A stretch of 64,000 nucleotides of DNA from an uncultured Oscillospiraceae bacterium (GCA_910579775.1 CAJTUE010000006.1:1-64000); one strand, 5' to 3'; counted from the stretch's first letter, positions 11,469 to 20,437 are shown. The notes: generated by a model from the sequence alone, not told the origin. Made by a program: numbers and translations.

Positions 11469-12713
11469 TTAGCCTTCCTCCAACCCCTGCGCCGCCAGCA
11501 GGATCCCCAGTTTGCCTGATTCATAGGTCAATCCACCCTGCAAATAAACGGTGTACGGCTCACGCATAGGCGCGTCGCAGGAAAGCTCGATGGACGCCCC
11601 CTGGATAAACGCCCCCGCCGCCATGATGACCTGGCTGTCGTAGCCCGGCATATCCCAGGGCTCAGGGGTGACGTAGGAGTCCACCGGGGAACCGCTTTGG
11701 ATCCCCCGGCAAAACTTTTTGACCGCTTCAGGTTCTCGCAGATGGATCATTTGGATGATATCATGGCGGATATCGGTGCTCTTCGGGTCCACCGCAAAAC
11801 CCAACTTCTCCATGAGCCGTGCGGCGAACAGAGCGGTCTTCACCGCCTGGGCAGTGGTGTGGGGGGCAAGGAAAAGCCCTTGATAGAGACTGCGGTCATG
11901 ACCTAAGGTACAGCCGCATTCCTTTCCGATCCCCGGCGCGGTGAGGCGGGCCGCCGCCCCCTCAATGAGGTCGTGCCGCCCCGCCAGATAGCCCCCTGTG
12001 GGGGCCAGCCCGCCGCCGGGGTTTTTGATGAGGGACCCCACCACCAGGTCAGCCCCCACCTGGGTCGGCTCAAGCTCTTCTACAAACTCTCCATAGCAGT
12101 TGTCCACCAGAATATGGACCTTGGGGTTCGCCTCCCGGATCACCGCGCACAGCTCCCCGATGGTCTCCACAGGCAACGACGCCCGGGTAGCGTAGCCCCG
12201 GGACCGCTGCAAGAGGACCGCCTTTACCCCCGGCCGTTTCACCGCTTCAGCGATGCCCCTTTTGTCCGGGGCGTTGTCAAGGAGAGGCACTTCACAGTAA
12301 TTCACGCCATATTCCCGCAACGAGCCGGGACCCTTGTCCGTCACGCCGATGACCCCCAGCATGGTGTCATAGGGCGCGCCCACGGCGGAGACCAGCGTGT
12401 CCCCCGGACGCAGGCACCCAAACAGGGCGGCGGTGATGGCGTGGGTGCCGTTGACGAATTGAAGGCGCACCAAGGCGTCCTCCGTGCCGAAAATGTCGGT
12501 ATAGATGCGCTCCAGCTTGTCCCGGCCCTCGTCGTCGTAGCCGTAGCCCGTTGTCCCCACAAAGTCCCCCTCTGCCACCCGGTGCTTTTGAAAAGAGGAC
12601 AGGACCTTTTGGGTATTTTTCATGGCGATGGCGTCCACCCGGCTGAACTGCGCCGCCAGGTCGGCCTCCGCCTCCCGGCCCAGGGCCAGGAGCTTGTCTG
12701 AAATGCGGATCAT
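11469..12713 (-). CDS. PLP-dependent lyase-like protein (YnbB / methionine gamma-lyase family)
   Basis: 414 residues, fold type I PLP enzyme. It shows QFVNGTHAITAALFG for cofactor binding, LVDNCYGEF with the pyridine-contacting Asp, and the Schiff-base Lys in VGSLIKNPGGG. This is the family often named methionine gamma-lyase family or aluminium resistance protein. The substrate is not established, so I give no gene symbol. It lies 4 bases from the M42 peptidase downstream of which the whole cluster runs. Confidence 0.85.
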   Translation of the reverse strand: MIRISDKLLALGREAEADLAAQFSRVDAIAMKNTQKVLSSFQKHRVAEGDFVGTTGYGYDDEGRDKLERIYTDIFGTEDALVRLQFVNGTHAITAALFGCLRPGDTLVSAVGAPYDTMLGVIGVTDKGPGSLREYGVNYCEVPLLDNAPDKRGIAEAVKRPGVKAVLLQRSRGYATRASLPVETIGELCAVIREANPKVHILVDNCYGEFVEELEPTQVGADLVVGSLIKNPGGGLAPTGGYLAGRHDLIEGAAARLTAPGIGKECGCTLGHDRSLYQGLFLAPHTTAQAVKTALFAARLMEKLGFAVDPKSTDIRHDIIQMIHLREPEAVKKFCRGIQSGSPVDSYVTPEPWDMPGYDSQVIMAAGAFIQGASIELSCDAPMREPYTVYLQGGLTYESGKLGILLAAQGLEEG

Positions 12714-12717
12714 ACCC

Positions 12718-13734
12718 TCACCCTCTCAGCGCGTCCGCCCGAGGCAGCTTCTTCGCCGCAAAGGCCGCCAGCAGCCTGGCCACTGCCTCTACGTCCTCGG
12801 CGTAGGCCACCTCCTGGGGGCAGTGGGTGTTGCGGCAGGGCACGGAAACGCCCCCGGTAAACACCCCGGCGCGGCTTTTGTGAATGGGTCCGCCGTCGGT
12901 GCCTCCGCCGGAGATCACGTCCATCTGGAAGGGGATCTGCTTTTCCTCCGCCAGCTTTTTCAACATATCCACCATTTCCGGGTGGCAAATGACCAGACTG
13001 TCCATCACCTTGATGGCCGCGCCGCCGCCACACTTGGACGAGCAGGTGTGCTTGCTCCCCGGCAGATCGTCGGCAATGGTCACGTCGGCAATGACCGCGT
13101 AGTCGGAATCGATGGCGTAGGCCGCCGTCTGGGCTCCTCTCGTCCCCACCTCCTCCTGAGTGGTGAAGACAAAATAGAGGTCGTTGTCCGTCTCTTCCAG
13201 CAGCTCCATGGCCCACAAAAGAGCCAGACAGCTCACCCGATTGTCCAGATAGGGGCTGATGAGGGCGTGGCCGCTTTGGTTGGTAAAGGCGGCAAACACC
13301 GCCGCGTCTCCCACCTGGACCCGTTCTCTGGCCTCCTCGGCGTTCTTCGCGCCAATGTCGATAAAGAGATGGCCCATCTCCCGCTTGACATCGCCCAGCT
13401 CGTCGTCCTCATAGACCATGCCCATCACGCCGTTTTGAAAGCGCACAGGGATCCCCAGCATATCCCGTGGAGAGATCCCGCCCAGCTTCCCCACCCGGAG
13501 AAAGCCCTCGTCGGTGATGTGGGTGACCATGAGGCCGATGGAGTCCATGTGGGCGGCGAACATGACCTTGGGCCCGCTCCCCTTCTTGTGGACGATCAGG
13601 TTACCCAGCACGTCCCGGGAAATCTCATCGGCGTAGGGGGCGGCCAGGGCGGCAATGACCGAGGCGATCTCCTTTTCCTGCCCCGAGGGGCCAAAGGTGG
13701 TGCACAGCGTCCGCAGGGTGTTCAACAGTTCCAT
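12718..13734 (-). CDS. M42-family aminopeptidase (copy 1 of 3)
   Basis: 338 residues. Metal ligands and catalytic residues are visible in FAAHMDSIGLMV, YLDNRVSCL, TTQEEVGTRGA and a late GGTDGGPIHKSRAG. These dinuclear-metal glutamyl or deblocking aminopeptidases (FrvX/YsdC, TET-like) form large oligomers and degrade peptides in the cytosol. ATG at 13734 has GGGAGG upstream. It lies 1 base from the next M42 gene, in a three-gene tandem set. Confidence 0.92.
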   Translation of the reverse strand: MELLNTLRTLCTTFGPSGQEKEIASVIAALAAPYADEISRDVLGNLIVHKKGSGPKVMFAAHMDSIGLMVTHITDEGFLRVGKLGGISPRDMLGIPVRFQNGVMGMVYEDDELGDVKREMGHLFIDIGAKNAEEARERVQVGDAAVFAAFTNQSGHALISPYLDNRVSCLALLWAMELLEETDNDLYFVFTTQEEVGTRGAQTAAYAIDSDYAVIADVTIADDLPGSKHTCSSKCGGGAAIKVMDSLVICHPEMVDMLKKLAEEKQIPFQMDVISGGGTDGGPIHKSRAGVFTGGVSVPCRNTHCPQEVAYAEDVEAVARLLAAFAAKKLPRADALRG

Positions 13735-13735
13735 C

Positions 13736-14773
13736 TCAATTTCCTCCCTTAACGGCTTCCGTCCGGCTTTGGATAAAAAGCCGGGCCAGCCGCAGAATAT
13801 TTTCACAGTCCCGCACGCTCGCCACACTGCTGGGGGCGTGGAGATACCGCACCGCAGCGGACACGGCGCATACCCGCACGCCCTCCCGGGTGCGCTGGAT
13901 GGCCTTGGCGTCGTTGCCGCCGGCGATCAATTCCTTGGTCTGCCAGGGCAGTCCGTTCCCCTCCGCCAGGGCGCGCAGCTCCTCAAACAGCGCCCGGTCG
14001 TAGATGGTGGAGCTGTCGATCTGCAAAATGACCGGTCCCTTTCCTACATAGCAAACCCGCTTGGCTCTGTCCACCGACGGGATATCCGCCGCCGTGGTGG
14101 TCTCCAGCACCAGAGCCGTCTCAGGATGGACGGAAAACGCCGCGCCGAACGCCCCACGGGTCCCTACCTCCTCCTGGGCGGTGAAGGCGAAGGTCACATC
14201 CATGGGCAGATCCTCTTCCAAGAGCTTGAGCATCACCGCGCAGCCCAGCCGGTCATCGATGGCCTTGGCCTTCAAAAGCCCGTTTCCAAACCCCACCGCG
14301 TCGGAAACAAACGCGCCGTAATCACCCACGCGCGCCATTTTTTCCGCGCTCTCCTTGTCCTTCGCGCCGATGTCGATATACAGCTCGTCCACCTTGGGGG
14401 ATTTCGCCCGCTCAGCCTTGGTGGTCATATGGACCGCCTTCAGCCCGATCACGCCGGGGACCTTCTTCTCTCCCACTGTCACCGGCTTGCCAATGACCAC
14501 CCGGCGGTCCACGCCGCCCACAAAGTCAAATTTCAGGTAGCCCTGGTCGGTGATGTGGGTGACCATCACCCCAACCTCGTCGGTGTGGGCGGCGATCATC
14601 AGGGCGTTGGGAGCGGACACCGCGCCTTTTTTGAACACGATGAGGTTGCCGATAGCGTCTACGCGGATGTCATCCGCGTAGGGCTTGGCTCGCGCCGCAA
14701 TATAGTTTCGCACCGCGTCCTCGTTGCCGGACACCCCGTCCAGCAGGCACAGCTCCTTAAGCAGCTCGATCAT
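13736..14773 (-). CDS. M42-family aminopeptidase (copy 2 of 3)
   Basis: 345 residues with IAAHTDEVGVMV, KAIDDRLGC, TAQEEVGTRGAF and GGNDAKAIQRTREGV, a complete M42 active site. ATG at 14773 overlaps the stop of copy 3 (ATGA). The frame is open further upstream to 15274, but that part is the shadow of copy 3. The three copies are clearly diverged from each other, which suggests old duplication and different peptide preferences. Confidence 0.92.
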   Translation of the reverse strand: MIELLKELCLLDGVSGNEDAVRNYIAARAKPYADDIRVDAIGNLIVFKKGAVSAPNALMIAAHTDEVGVMVTHITDQGYLKFDFVGGVDRRVVIGKPVTVGEKKVPGVIGLKAVHMTTKAERAKSPKVDELYIDIGAKDKESAEKMARVGDYGAFVSDAVGFGNGLLKAKAIDDRLGCAVMLKLLEEDLPMDVTFAFTAQEEVGTRGAFGAAFSVHPETALVLETTTAADIPSVDRAKRVCYVGKGPVILQIDSSTIYDRALFEELRALAEGNGLPWQTKELIAGGNDAKAIQRTREGVRVCAVSAAVRYLHAPSSVASVRDCENILRLARLFIQSRTEAVKGGN

Positions 14774-15810
14774 ACCGCTCCCTCCTTCCCGATCTGTCCG
14801 ACAAAGCCGCTGAGCACCTGGGCCAGCCGTTTCAGGTCCTCCGTGTCCAGCACCTCTACCGGGGTGTGCATATACCGCAGGGGCAGGGACAGCACCGCCG
14901 TGGCGATCCCCTCCCGCCGCACCTGAACGCCCCAGGCGTTGGTGCCGGTGTGACCGGTCATGACCTCCTGCTGATAGGGGATATTTTGCCGCCGGGCCGA
15001 CTCCTCCAGCGCCCGGGACAGCGTCCGCACGCAGTTGGGTCCCAGGCCGATCACCGGCCCGCCCCCCAGCTGATAGGTCTTTTCCTTGGGGGCGTCTGGG
15101 CTGTCCCCGTGGGTCACATCCACCGCCACGCAAGCGTCGGGCGCGATGGCAAATGCGGCGCACTCCGCCCCCGCGCCGTTGACCTCCTCCCGGCTGGAGC
15201 CAATGAAATAAACGTCGCAGTCCAGGTCCTTGTCCTTCAGCAGCTTCGCGCACAGCACCAGTGACACAAAGCACGCCCGGTCGTCCATGCTTTTGCCGCA
15301 GACCCGTCCATCCCCCATGAAAAAGCAGCCGCAGCGGTAGGTGACGGGGGTCCCGATGGGAATACGCCGCTCCGCCTCCTCCTGAGAGAGGCCCACATCA
15401 ATATAAAGGTCCTCCATCTCCATCGCTTTGTCGCTGTCCTTGGCCGACTGCACATGGGGAGGCAGACAGGCGATCACCCCCATAAGCGGCGGATCGCACA
15501 GCACAGTCACCTCCCGGTCAGGAAGCATCCGCTGGTCCACTCCGCCGATCTCGGTAAAGCGGAGAAAACCCTCCTCAATCCCTGTGACCATTAGACCGAT
15601 CTCGTCCAGATGGGCGTCCAGCAAAATCTTTTTCGCGCCCTTCTTTCCGCAGCGGCGCACCCCCACCAAGCTGCCCAGGCGGTCAAACCACGTCTCGTCC
15701 ACATAGGGTTCTAGAAGCCTTTGCGCCGTTTTCGCCACCGGCTCCTCAAATCCAGACGGCCCCTTTTCCCCTGCCATGGTCAGGAACATCGTGTGCAGGT
15801 CCATTCCCAT
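14770..15810 (-). CDS. M42-family aminopeptidase (copy 3 of 3)
   Basis: 346 residues with LDAHLDEIGLMV, KSMDDRACFV, SSREEVNGAGAE and TGHTGTNAWGVQV. The Glu-Glu pair is kept, but the next residues (VNGAGA) differ from the VGTRGA of the other two copies. AGGTGA stands 5 bases before ATG 15810; a GTG at 15819 overlapping the murD stop and an ATG at 15804 are alternatives. It is first of the three M42 genes and directly downstream of murD. Confidence 0.9.
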   Translation of the reverse strand: MGMDLHTMFLTMAGEKGPSGFEEPVAKTAQRLLEPYVDETWFDRLGSLVGVRRCGKKGAKKILLDAHLDEIGLMVTGIEEGFLRFTEIGGVDQRMLPDREVTVLCDPPLMGVIACLPPHVQSAKDSDKAMEMEDLYIDVGLSQEEAERRIPIGTPVTYRCGCFFMGDGRVCGKSMDDRACFVSLVLCAKLLKDKDLDCDVYFIGSSREEVNGAGAECAAFAIAPDACVAVDVTHGDSPDAPKEKTYQLGGGPVIGLGPNCVRTLSRALEESARRQNIPYQQEVMTGHTGTNAWGVQVRREGIATAVLSLPLRYMHTPVEVLDTEDLKRLAQVLSGFVGQIGKEGAV

Positions 15811-15815
15811 TCCTT

Positions 15816-17201
15816 TCACCTCTCCGGGAGCGCGGCGACCATAGCCTTGAAGGCCTCGCCCCGCTCCATAAAATTCTTGTACCGGTCAAAGGACGCGCAG
15901 GCCGGGGACATGAGCACCACATCCCCCGGTTCCGCCGCCCGGTGCGCCGCCTCTACCGCTTCTCTCAAATCGGCGGTCTCCACAATGGGCAGAGCCGCGG
16001 GGTCAAACTCCGCCGCCCCCTCCACCGCCCGGCGGATCTTTTGGGCGGTATCTCCTGTCAAGTATAACCGTTTCGCATGAGCGACTACCTCGGGCCCTAA
16101 CACATCGAAAGGGATGTGCTTGTCATACCCCCCGGCGATGAGGATGACCTTCCGGTCAAAGGAGCGAAGCCCCGCGATGGTCCGGGAGGGACTGGAGGCG
16201 ATGGAGTCGTTGTAATAGCGGACCTTTCCGATCTCCCGCACCAGCTCAATACGGTGCTCCACGCCGCCAAATTCCCCGGCAAAGCGGCGGACCGTCTCGT
16301 CGTCCACCAAGCCCTCTACCGCGGCGATGGCCGCCATGAAATTCTCCACGTTGTGGGCTCCGGGAATGGTGATACCCGACAAGTCAAGCACCTTTACACC
16401 TTTTCTCCAGATGGCTCCGTCCCTCACGCATACGCCGTCCTCTAAACCCACTTGGCGGCTGAAGAACACCACCTGGCCCGGCGCCTTCTGGGCAAAGTCC
16501 CGGGTGATGGCGTTATCAAAATTGAGGACCACCTTGCCCTGGACGCCTTGGTGGGCGAACACATTCTCCTTGGCCGCCACATACTCGTCCATGTCTGTGT
16601 GCTTATCCAGATGGTTGGGGGCCACGTTGGTCACCACGGCCACCTGGGCGCTTTGGGGCATGGTCATGAGCTGGAAGGAGGAAAGCTCCAGCACAACCTT
16701 GTCACCGGCGGCCATTTCCTCCACCTTGTCCAGCAGGGGCGTTCCGATGTTCCCCCCCAGCCAGGTCTTGTACCCCGCCGCCTTTAAAAGTCCGGCAATG
16801 ATCGTCGTGGTAGTGGTCTTGCCGTCGCTCCCGGTGACGGCGGTGATGGGGCAGGGGCACAGGGCCATAAAAGCCTCCATCTCAGAGGTAAGCACACTGC
16901 CCACCTTTACCGCCCGCGCCAGTTGGGGGGTATGGGGCATCACGCCGGGAGAGCGGAAGATGACATCCTCGGTCAGCTCCTCCAGATAACCCTCTCCCAG
17001 CCGCAGCTTCGCGCCTTGGGCCGTCCAGCCGGCCAGCAGCTCCGCCGGGAATTTCTCCGCGCCGCTGGCGTCCCGCACGGTGACAGCCACGCCGTTTTTC
17101 AGCAGCAGGGTGATGAGAGGCTTGTTGCTCACCCCTGCCCCCAGCACAGCCACAGACCGTCCCCGCAGTGTCTCGCAATATCGCGTTAAAACACCTGACA
17201 T
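15816..17201 (-). CDS. murD: UDP-N-acetylmuramoylalanine--D-glutamate ligase
   Basis: Adds D-Glu to UDP-MurNAc-L-Ala in peptidoglycan synthesis. The 461 residues begin with a UDP-binding Rossmann segment (VAVLGAGVSNKPL), then the ATP loop TGSDGKTTTTTII, the conserved NVAPNHLDKH, and a C-terminal ligase domain with YNDSIASSPSRT. It appears to head the long minus-strand gene run that continues into the M42 peptidases. Confidence 0.95.
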   Translation of the reverse strand: MSGVLTRYCETLRGRSVAVLGAGVSNKPLITLLLKNGVAVTVRDASGAEKFPAELLAGWTAQGAKLRLGEGYLEELTEDVIFRSPGVMPHTPQLARAVKVGSVLTSEMEAFMALCPCPITAVTGSDGKTTTTTIIAGLLKAAGYKTWLGGNIGTPLLDKVEEMAAGDKVVLELSSFQLMTMPQSAQVAVVTNVAPNHLDKHTDMDEYVAAKENVFAHQGVQGKVVLNFDNAITRDFAQKAPGQVVFFSRQVGLEDGVCVRDGAIWRKGVKVLDLSGITIPGAHNVENFMAAIAAVEGLVDDETVRRFAGEFGGVEHRIELVREIGKVRYYNDSIASSPSRTIAGLRSFDRKVILIAGGYDKHIPFDVLGPEVVAHAKRLYLTGDTAQKIRRAVEGAAEFDPAALPIVETADLREAVEAAHRAAEPGDVVLMSPACASFDRYKNFMERGEAFKAMVAALPER

Positions 17202-17239
17202 AGTCTTCCCTCTTTTCCATTGAAAACCATAACTAAAAT

Positions 17240-17268
17240 ATTATATCTCTTTTCCTCCTGTTTGACAA
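17240..17268 (-). promoter_or_regulatory. Sigma-A promoter for murD
   Basis: Minus strand TTGTCA, 17 bases, TATAAT, about 40 bases upstream of the murD start. Confidence 0.75.
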
Positions 17269-17301
17269 GGGCAGGGCCACGACGAAAGGCAGAAATTCCT
17301 C

Positions 17302-17330
17302 TTGCATTTCCTTCCAACTGCGCTTATAAT
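17302..17330 (+). promoter_or_regulatory. Sigma-A promoter for the ECF S component-coaX operon
   Basis: TTGCAT, 17 bases, TATAAT. The leader to the start at 17401 contains a small CTCTC-GTAA-GAGAG hairpin (17340-17353). No riboswitch is recognised. Confidence 0.75.
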
Positions 17331-17400
17331 ATGGGCGGCTCTCGTAAGAGAGTACATTTGCGCTGTACCCTTCGTGGACAGCAGCAGGAGGTAATTGAAT

Positions 17401-18012
17401 ATGAAACGCACAGACACCCGCAGACTCACCACCTTGGCCATCTTCACCGCTTTGATCCTCGTTTTGCAGCTGGTGGCCGCACTTCTCTCCCGGTTCACCC
17501 CGCTTCCCGTTTCCATCACCCTGACTTTAGTGCCCATTGTGGTGGGTGCGGCGATCTACGGAGTCAGCGCAGGCGCGTATTTGGGCGGCGTGATGGGCGT
17601 TGTGGTGCTTCTTTTCTGCATCATCGGCCTTGATGCCGGCGGCGCGATGCTCTGGAACGCCAATCCCCTTCTCTGCGCCGTTGTCTGTCTGGTCAAGGGC
17701 ATCGCCGCAGGCGCGGTGGCCGCCGTAGTCTACCGCGCGCTGAGCGGCAAAAACAAAACCGCCGCAGCCATAGTGGCCGGGGTCTGCGCCCCCACCACCA
17801 ACACCGCCATTTTTGTGGCGGGGATGTTCCTCTTCTTCAAGGATACCCTGATGGTCTGGACAGACGGCTGGGCCGCCCAGACAGGTCACACCGCCAACCC
17901 GGTGTTCTACGCCATTCTCGGTCTGACCGGCATCAACTATCTTTTGGAGGTAGCCGTCAATTTGGTGCTTGCCCCCATTATCGTCCGCATTATTGAAGCC
18001 CGGCAGAAATAA
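17401..18012 (+). CDS. ECF transporter S component, probably pantothenate
   Basis: 203 residues, almost entirely hydrophobic, about six membrane segments. The start is RRLTTLAIFTALILVLQLVAA, as usual for energy-coupling-factor substrate-binding components. ATG 17401 follows AGGAGG by 9 bases. It lies 21 bases before coaX in one operon, so a pantothenate (PanT-like) specificity is inferred from context. The ATPase and T subunits are not in this window. Confidence 0.8.
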   Translation: MKRTDTRRLTTLAIFTALILVLQLVAALLSRFTPLPVSITLTLVPIVVGAAIYGVSAGAYLGGVMGVVVLLFCIIGLDAGGAMLWNANPLLCAVVCLVKGIAAGAVAAVVYRALSGKNKTAAAIVAGVCAPTTNTAIFVAGMFLFFKDTLMVWTDGWAAQTGHTANPVFYAILGLTGINYLLEVAVNLVLAPIIVRIIEARQK

Positions 18013-18033
18013 TCCAACAAGGAGGGCTTTCCC

Positions 18034-18819
18034 ATGATCCTCGCCATCGACGCGGGCAACACCAACATCGTTCTGGGCTGTCTGGAGGAGGACGGAAGTC
18101 TCCGTTTCACCGCCCGGGTCTCTACTGACCGGGGCAAGACCATGGACGAGTATGCCCTCATCCTCCGCAGTCTCTTTGACCTCCACGGCATCGACCGCCG
18201 GGGGCTGGAGGGGGCTATCCTGGCCAGCGTGGTCAGCGAGCTCACCGAGGTCTTACGCACAGCAGTAGAATTGGTCATCCATAAAGCCCCCATCGTAGTC
18301 GGCGCGGGCATCAAGACCGGGGTGAACATCAAGATCGACGACCCCGGCCAGCTGGGGGCGGACCTGGTGGTGGGCGCCGTGGCGGCCACGGCCAAGTATC
18401 AAAAACCCCTCATCATCTTTGATCTGGGCACCGCCAACACCATGTCAGTCATCGACGGCGACGGCCGCTTCCTGGGCGGGGCCATCATGGCCGGTCCCAG
18501 GCTCAGCGTAGACGCCCTGTCCACCCGCACCAGCCAGCTGCCCCACATTGACCTGGACCTCCCCGCCAGGGTCATTGGCTCCAACACCATTGCCGCCATG
18601 CAGTCGGGGGCCATCTACGGTCACGCCGCCCTGGTGGACGGTCTTATCGACCGGGTAGAAGAGGAGCTGGGCAAGCCCATCGCCTCGGTGGTGGCCACCG
18701 GCGGCTTGGCGGGGGTCATCATCCCCCAGTGCCGCCGCACCATCTTCGTGGATGAAAATCTGATGCTGGATGGCCTTCGTATCATCTATGATAAGAACAA
18801 AAACCCCAAAAACTCTTGA
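18034..18819 (+). CDS. coaX: Type III pantothenate kinase
   Basis: First step of coenzyme A synthesis. 261 residues of the ASKHA fold with the N-terminal phosphate loop LAIDAGNTNIVLG, DPGQLGADLVVGAVAA, FDLGTANTMSVID (usually GTAxT) and a VVATGGLAG adenosine loop. An AAGGAGG site precedes it. Its TGA stop lies inside the -35 hexamer of the next operon promoter. Confidence 0.95.
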   Translation: MILAIDAGNTNIVLGCLEEDGSLRFTARVSTDRGKTMDEYALILRSLFDLHGIDRRGLEGAILASVVSELTEVLRTAVELVIHKAPIVVGAGIKTGVNIKIDDPGQLGADLVVGAVAATAKYQKPLIIFDLGTANTMSVIDGDGRFLGGAIMAGPRLSVDALSTRTSQLPHIDLDLPARVIGSNTIAAMQSGAIYGHAALVDGLIDRVEEELGKPIASVVATGGLAGVIIPQCRRTIFVDENLMLDGLRIIYDKNKNPKNS

Positions 18820-18843
18820 CAACTGGAAAAAATTCGATATAAT
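18816..18843 (+). promoter_or_regulatory. Consensus promoter of the rpsF-ssb-rpsR operon
   Basis: TTGACA, 16 bases, TATAAT: both hexamers match consensus exactly. Transcription should start near 18850. The -35 overlaps the coaX stop codon. Confidence 0.9.
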
Positions 18844-18845
18844 AA

Positions 18846-18907
18846 TAGGGCTTGCCTGGGTAAGGGCAAGCCCTATTCCTTGCTTCCGGCAAATGACCGG
18901 AGGCCAT
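18846..18907 (+). promoter_or_regulatory. Structured 5' leader of rpsF (candidate S6:S18 autoregulatory element)
   Basis: Two hairpins precede the start. GGGCTTGCC pairs with GGCAAGCCC (18848-18873, loop of 8); it begins at the predicted transcription start. Then CTTCCGG pairs with CCGGAGG across a 7-base loop (about 18883-18902) and exposes CCG-containing sequence. S6:S18 leader RNAs with a conserved CCG are known upstream of rpsF in many bacteria. Assignment here is by position and the CCG motif only. Confidence 0.5.
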
Positions 18908-18932
18908 TAGACCATAAGGAGGTGCACAAAAA

Positions 18933-19229
18933 ATGGCAAAACTGAGCGGAAACTATGAGGTGGTGTTCATCCTCGATCCCAACCTGAACGAGGAGACCAC
19001 CGCCAAGCTGGTGGAGAAGTTCAAGACTCTCATCGAGAGCAAGGGCACTCTGGGCGAGGTCAACGAGTGGGGCAAGCGCCATCTGGCCTATCCCATCAAC
19101 GACCTCAACGAGGGCTACTACGTTCTCATGACCTTCACCTCTACCCCCGACCTGCCCGCCGAGCTGGACCGTGTTCTTCGTATCACCGACGGCGTGGTGC
19201 GGTCCATCATCGTTGACGTGGCGGAGTAA
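18933..19229 (+). CDS. rpsF: 30S ribosomal protein S6
   Basis: 98 residues. NYEVVFILDPNLNE, the WGKRHLAYPINDLNEGYYVLM core and LDRVLRITDGVVR are diagnostic. It binds 16S rRNA together with S18, which is encoded two genes downstream. ATAAGGAGG stands before the ATG. Confidence 0.97.
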   Translation: MAKLSGNYEVVFILDPNLNEETTAKLVEKFKTLIESKGTLGEVNEWGKRHLAYPINDLNEGYYVLMTFTSTPDLPAELDRVLRITDGVVRSIIVDVAE

Positions 19230-19242
19230 GGAGGAACCACTT

Positions 19243-19704
19243 ATGCTCAATAAGATCTTCCTCATGGGCCGTCTGGTGGCCGATCCCGAGGCCAAGCAGA
19301 CCCCCAGCGGCGTGCCGGTCACTACCTTCCGCATCGCCGTGGACCGCGACTTCAAAAACAAGCAGACCGGCGAGAAGGAGGCGGATTTCGTCACCATCGT
19401 CGCCTGGCGCGGCACTGCCGAATTTGTAGCCAAGTACTTTACCAAGGGCCGCATGGCCGTGGTGGAGGGCCGGCTCCAAATTCGCCCCTACACCGACCGT
19501 GACGGCAACAAGCGTTCCGCCACCGAGGTGGTCGCTGAAAACATCTATTTCGGCGATTCCAAGCGTGACGGCGACGGCGGCAACTATGGCGGCGGATTCT
19601 CCGGCGCCTCTGCCCCTGCCCAGCCCTCGCCCTATGACGCGCCCGTCCCCGCTGGCGACCAGTTCACCGAGCTGGACGACGACGACGGCGAGCTGCCCTT
19701 CTAA
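19243..19704 (+). CDS. ssb: Single-stranded DNA-binding protein
   Basis: 153 residues: an OB-fold domain (MLNKIFLMGRLVADPEAKQT .. VTIVAWRGTAEFVAKYFTKG), a Gly/Pro-rich linker and the acidic C-terminal tip DDDDGELPF that recruits repair and replication partners. ATG 19243 follows AAGGAGG. It sits between rpsF and rpsR as in most Firmicutes. Confidence 0.97.
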   Translation: MLNKIFLMGRLVADPEAKQTPSGVPVTTFRIAVDRDFKNKQTGEKEADFVTIVAWRGTAEFVAKYFTKGRMAVVEGRLQIRPYTDRDGNKRSATEVVAENIYFGDSKRDGDGGNYGGGFSGASAPAQPSPYDAPVPAGDQFTELDDDDGELPF

Positions 19705-19732
19705 ACAATAACGACTGAAAGGAGTTTTTCCT

Positions 19733-19975
19733 ATGCCTATGGAACGTGAACAGCGCCCCCGCGGGCGTAAGCGTCGCAAGGTATGTACCTTCTGCGTGGA
19801 TAAGGTGGAGCACATCGACTACAAGGACTCCAAGAAGCTGGAGAAATTCACCTCCGAGCGGGCCAAGATTCTTCCCCGCCGCACCACCGGCACCTGCGCC
19901 ATGCATCAGCGCCAGCTGACCACCGCTATCAAGCGGGCCCGTCAGATTGCTCTGCTACCCTACGTGAAAGACTAA
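19733..19975 (+). CDS. rpsR: 30S ribosomal protein S18
   Basis: 80 residues. [19 protein letters not shown] and [25 protein letters not shown] are S18 signatures. It keeps the CxxC and a downstream CxxH-type pair, so it is the cysteine-containing, potentially zinc-binding form of S18. A second in-frame ATG at 19739 is possible. Confidence 0.97.
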   Translation: MPMEREQRPRGRKRRKVCTFCVDKVEHIDYKDSKKLEKFTSERAKILPRRTTGTCAMHQRQLTTAIKRARQIALLPYVKD

Positions 19976-19983
19976 ATCACATC

Positions 19984-20016
19984 AAAAAGGCAACCACCTG
20001 GGTGGTTGCCTTTTTT
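19984..20016 (+). terminator. Intrinsic terminator after rpsR
   Basis: GGCAACCACC/GGTGGTTGCC stem (19989-20010) followed by TTTTTT. Poly-A on the left arm extends the pairing. Confidence 0.9.
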
Positions 20017-20032
20017 AACAGGAGGCTTCGCT

Positions 20033-20437
20033 ATGACAGATTACGAGCTGGTCCAAACCGCTTTCTCCATGCTGGAGCGGGCCTATGTTCCCTATTCCCA
20101 GTTCCCCGTGGGCGCGGCCCTGCGGTGCAAGGACGGCACGGTGTTCACCGGCTGCAACATCGAAAACGCCGCCTATGGTTCCACCATCTGCGCCGAGCGC
20201 ACCGCGCTGGTGAAGGCGGTGAGCGAGGGCCATCTCAGCGACTGGAACGCCATCGCCATCGCGGGCAACAGTGCCGACTACTGCTGGCCCTGTGGCGCGT
20301 GCCGCCAGATGCTCTTTGAGTTCTGCCCCGACCTCAACGTGCTGGTGGCACGAGCGGACGGCGACTTCGTCTCCCTGCCCCTCAAAAAGCTCCTCCCCTA
20401 TGGCTTCGGCCCCGAATCGCTGACGGTGGAGGCATAA
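20033..20437 (+). CDS. cdd: Cytidine deaminase
   Basis: Deaminates cytidine and deoxycytidine to uridines. 134 residues with the catalytic CAERTA (zinc-binding Cys and proton-shuttling Glu) and PCGACRQ motifs, FPVGAAL and TGCNIENAAYG. ATG 20033 follows AGGAGG; an upstream in-frame ATG lies in the preceding terminator and is rejected. The last 40 bases overlap the convergent carboxypeptidase gene. Confidence 0.95.
   Translation: MTDYELVQTAFSMLERAYVPYSQFPVGAALRCKDGTVFTGCNIENAAYGSTICAERTALVKAVSEGHLSDWNAIAIAGNSADYCWPCGACRQMLFEFCPDLNVLVARADGDFVSLPLKKLLPYGFGPESLTVEA

Noticed and set aside
13736..15274. 512-codon reading of the second M42 gene
   Set aside because: The extra N-terminal part is the shadow of the third M42 gene. 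ATG 14773 with an ATGA overlap gives a normal-length enzyme.
17337..17400. Riboswitch in the leader of the ECF S component gene
   Set aside because: Only a small stem is seen in 64 bases; no known aptamer features.
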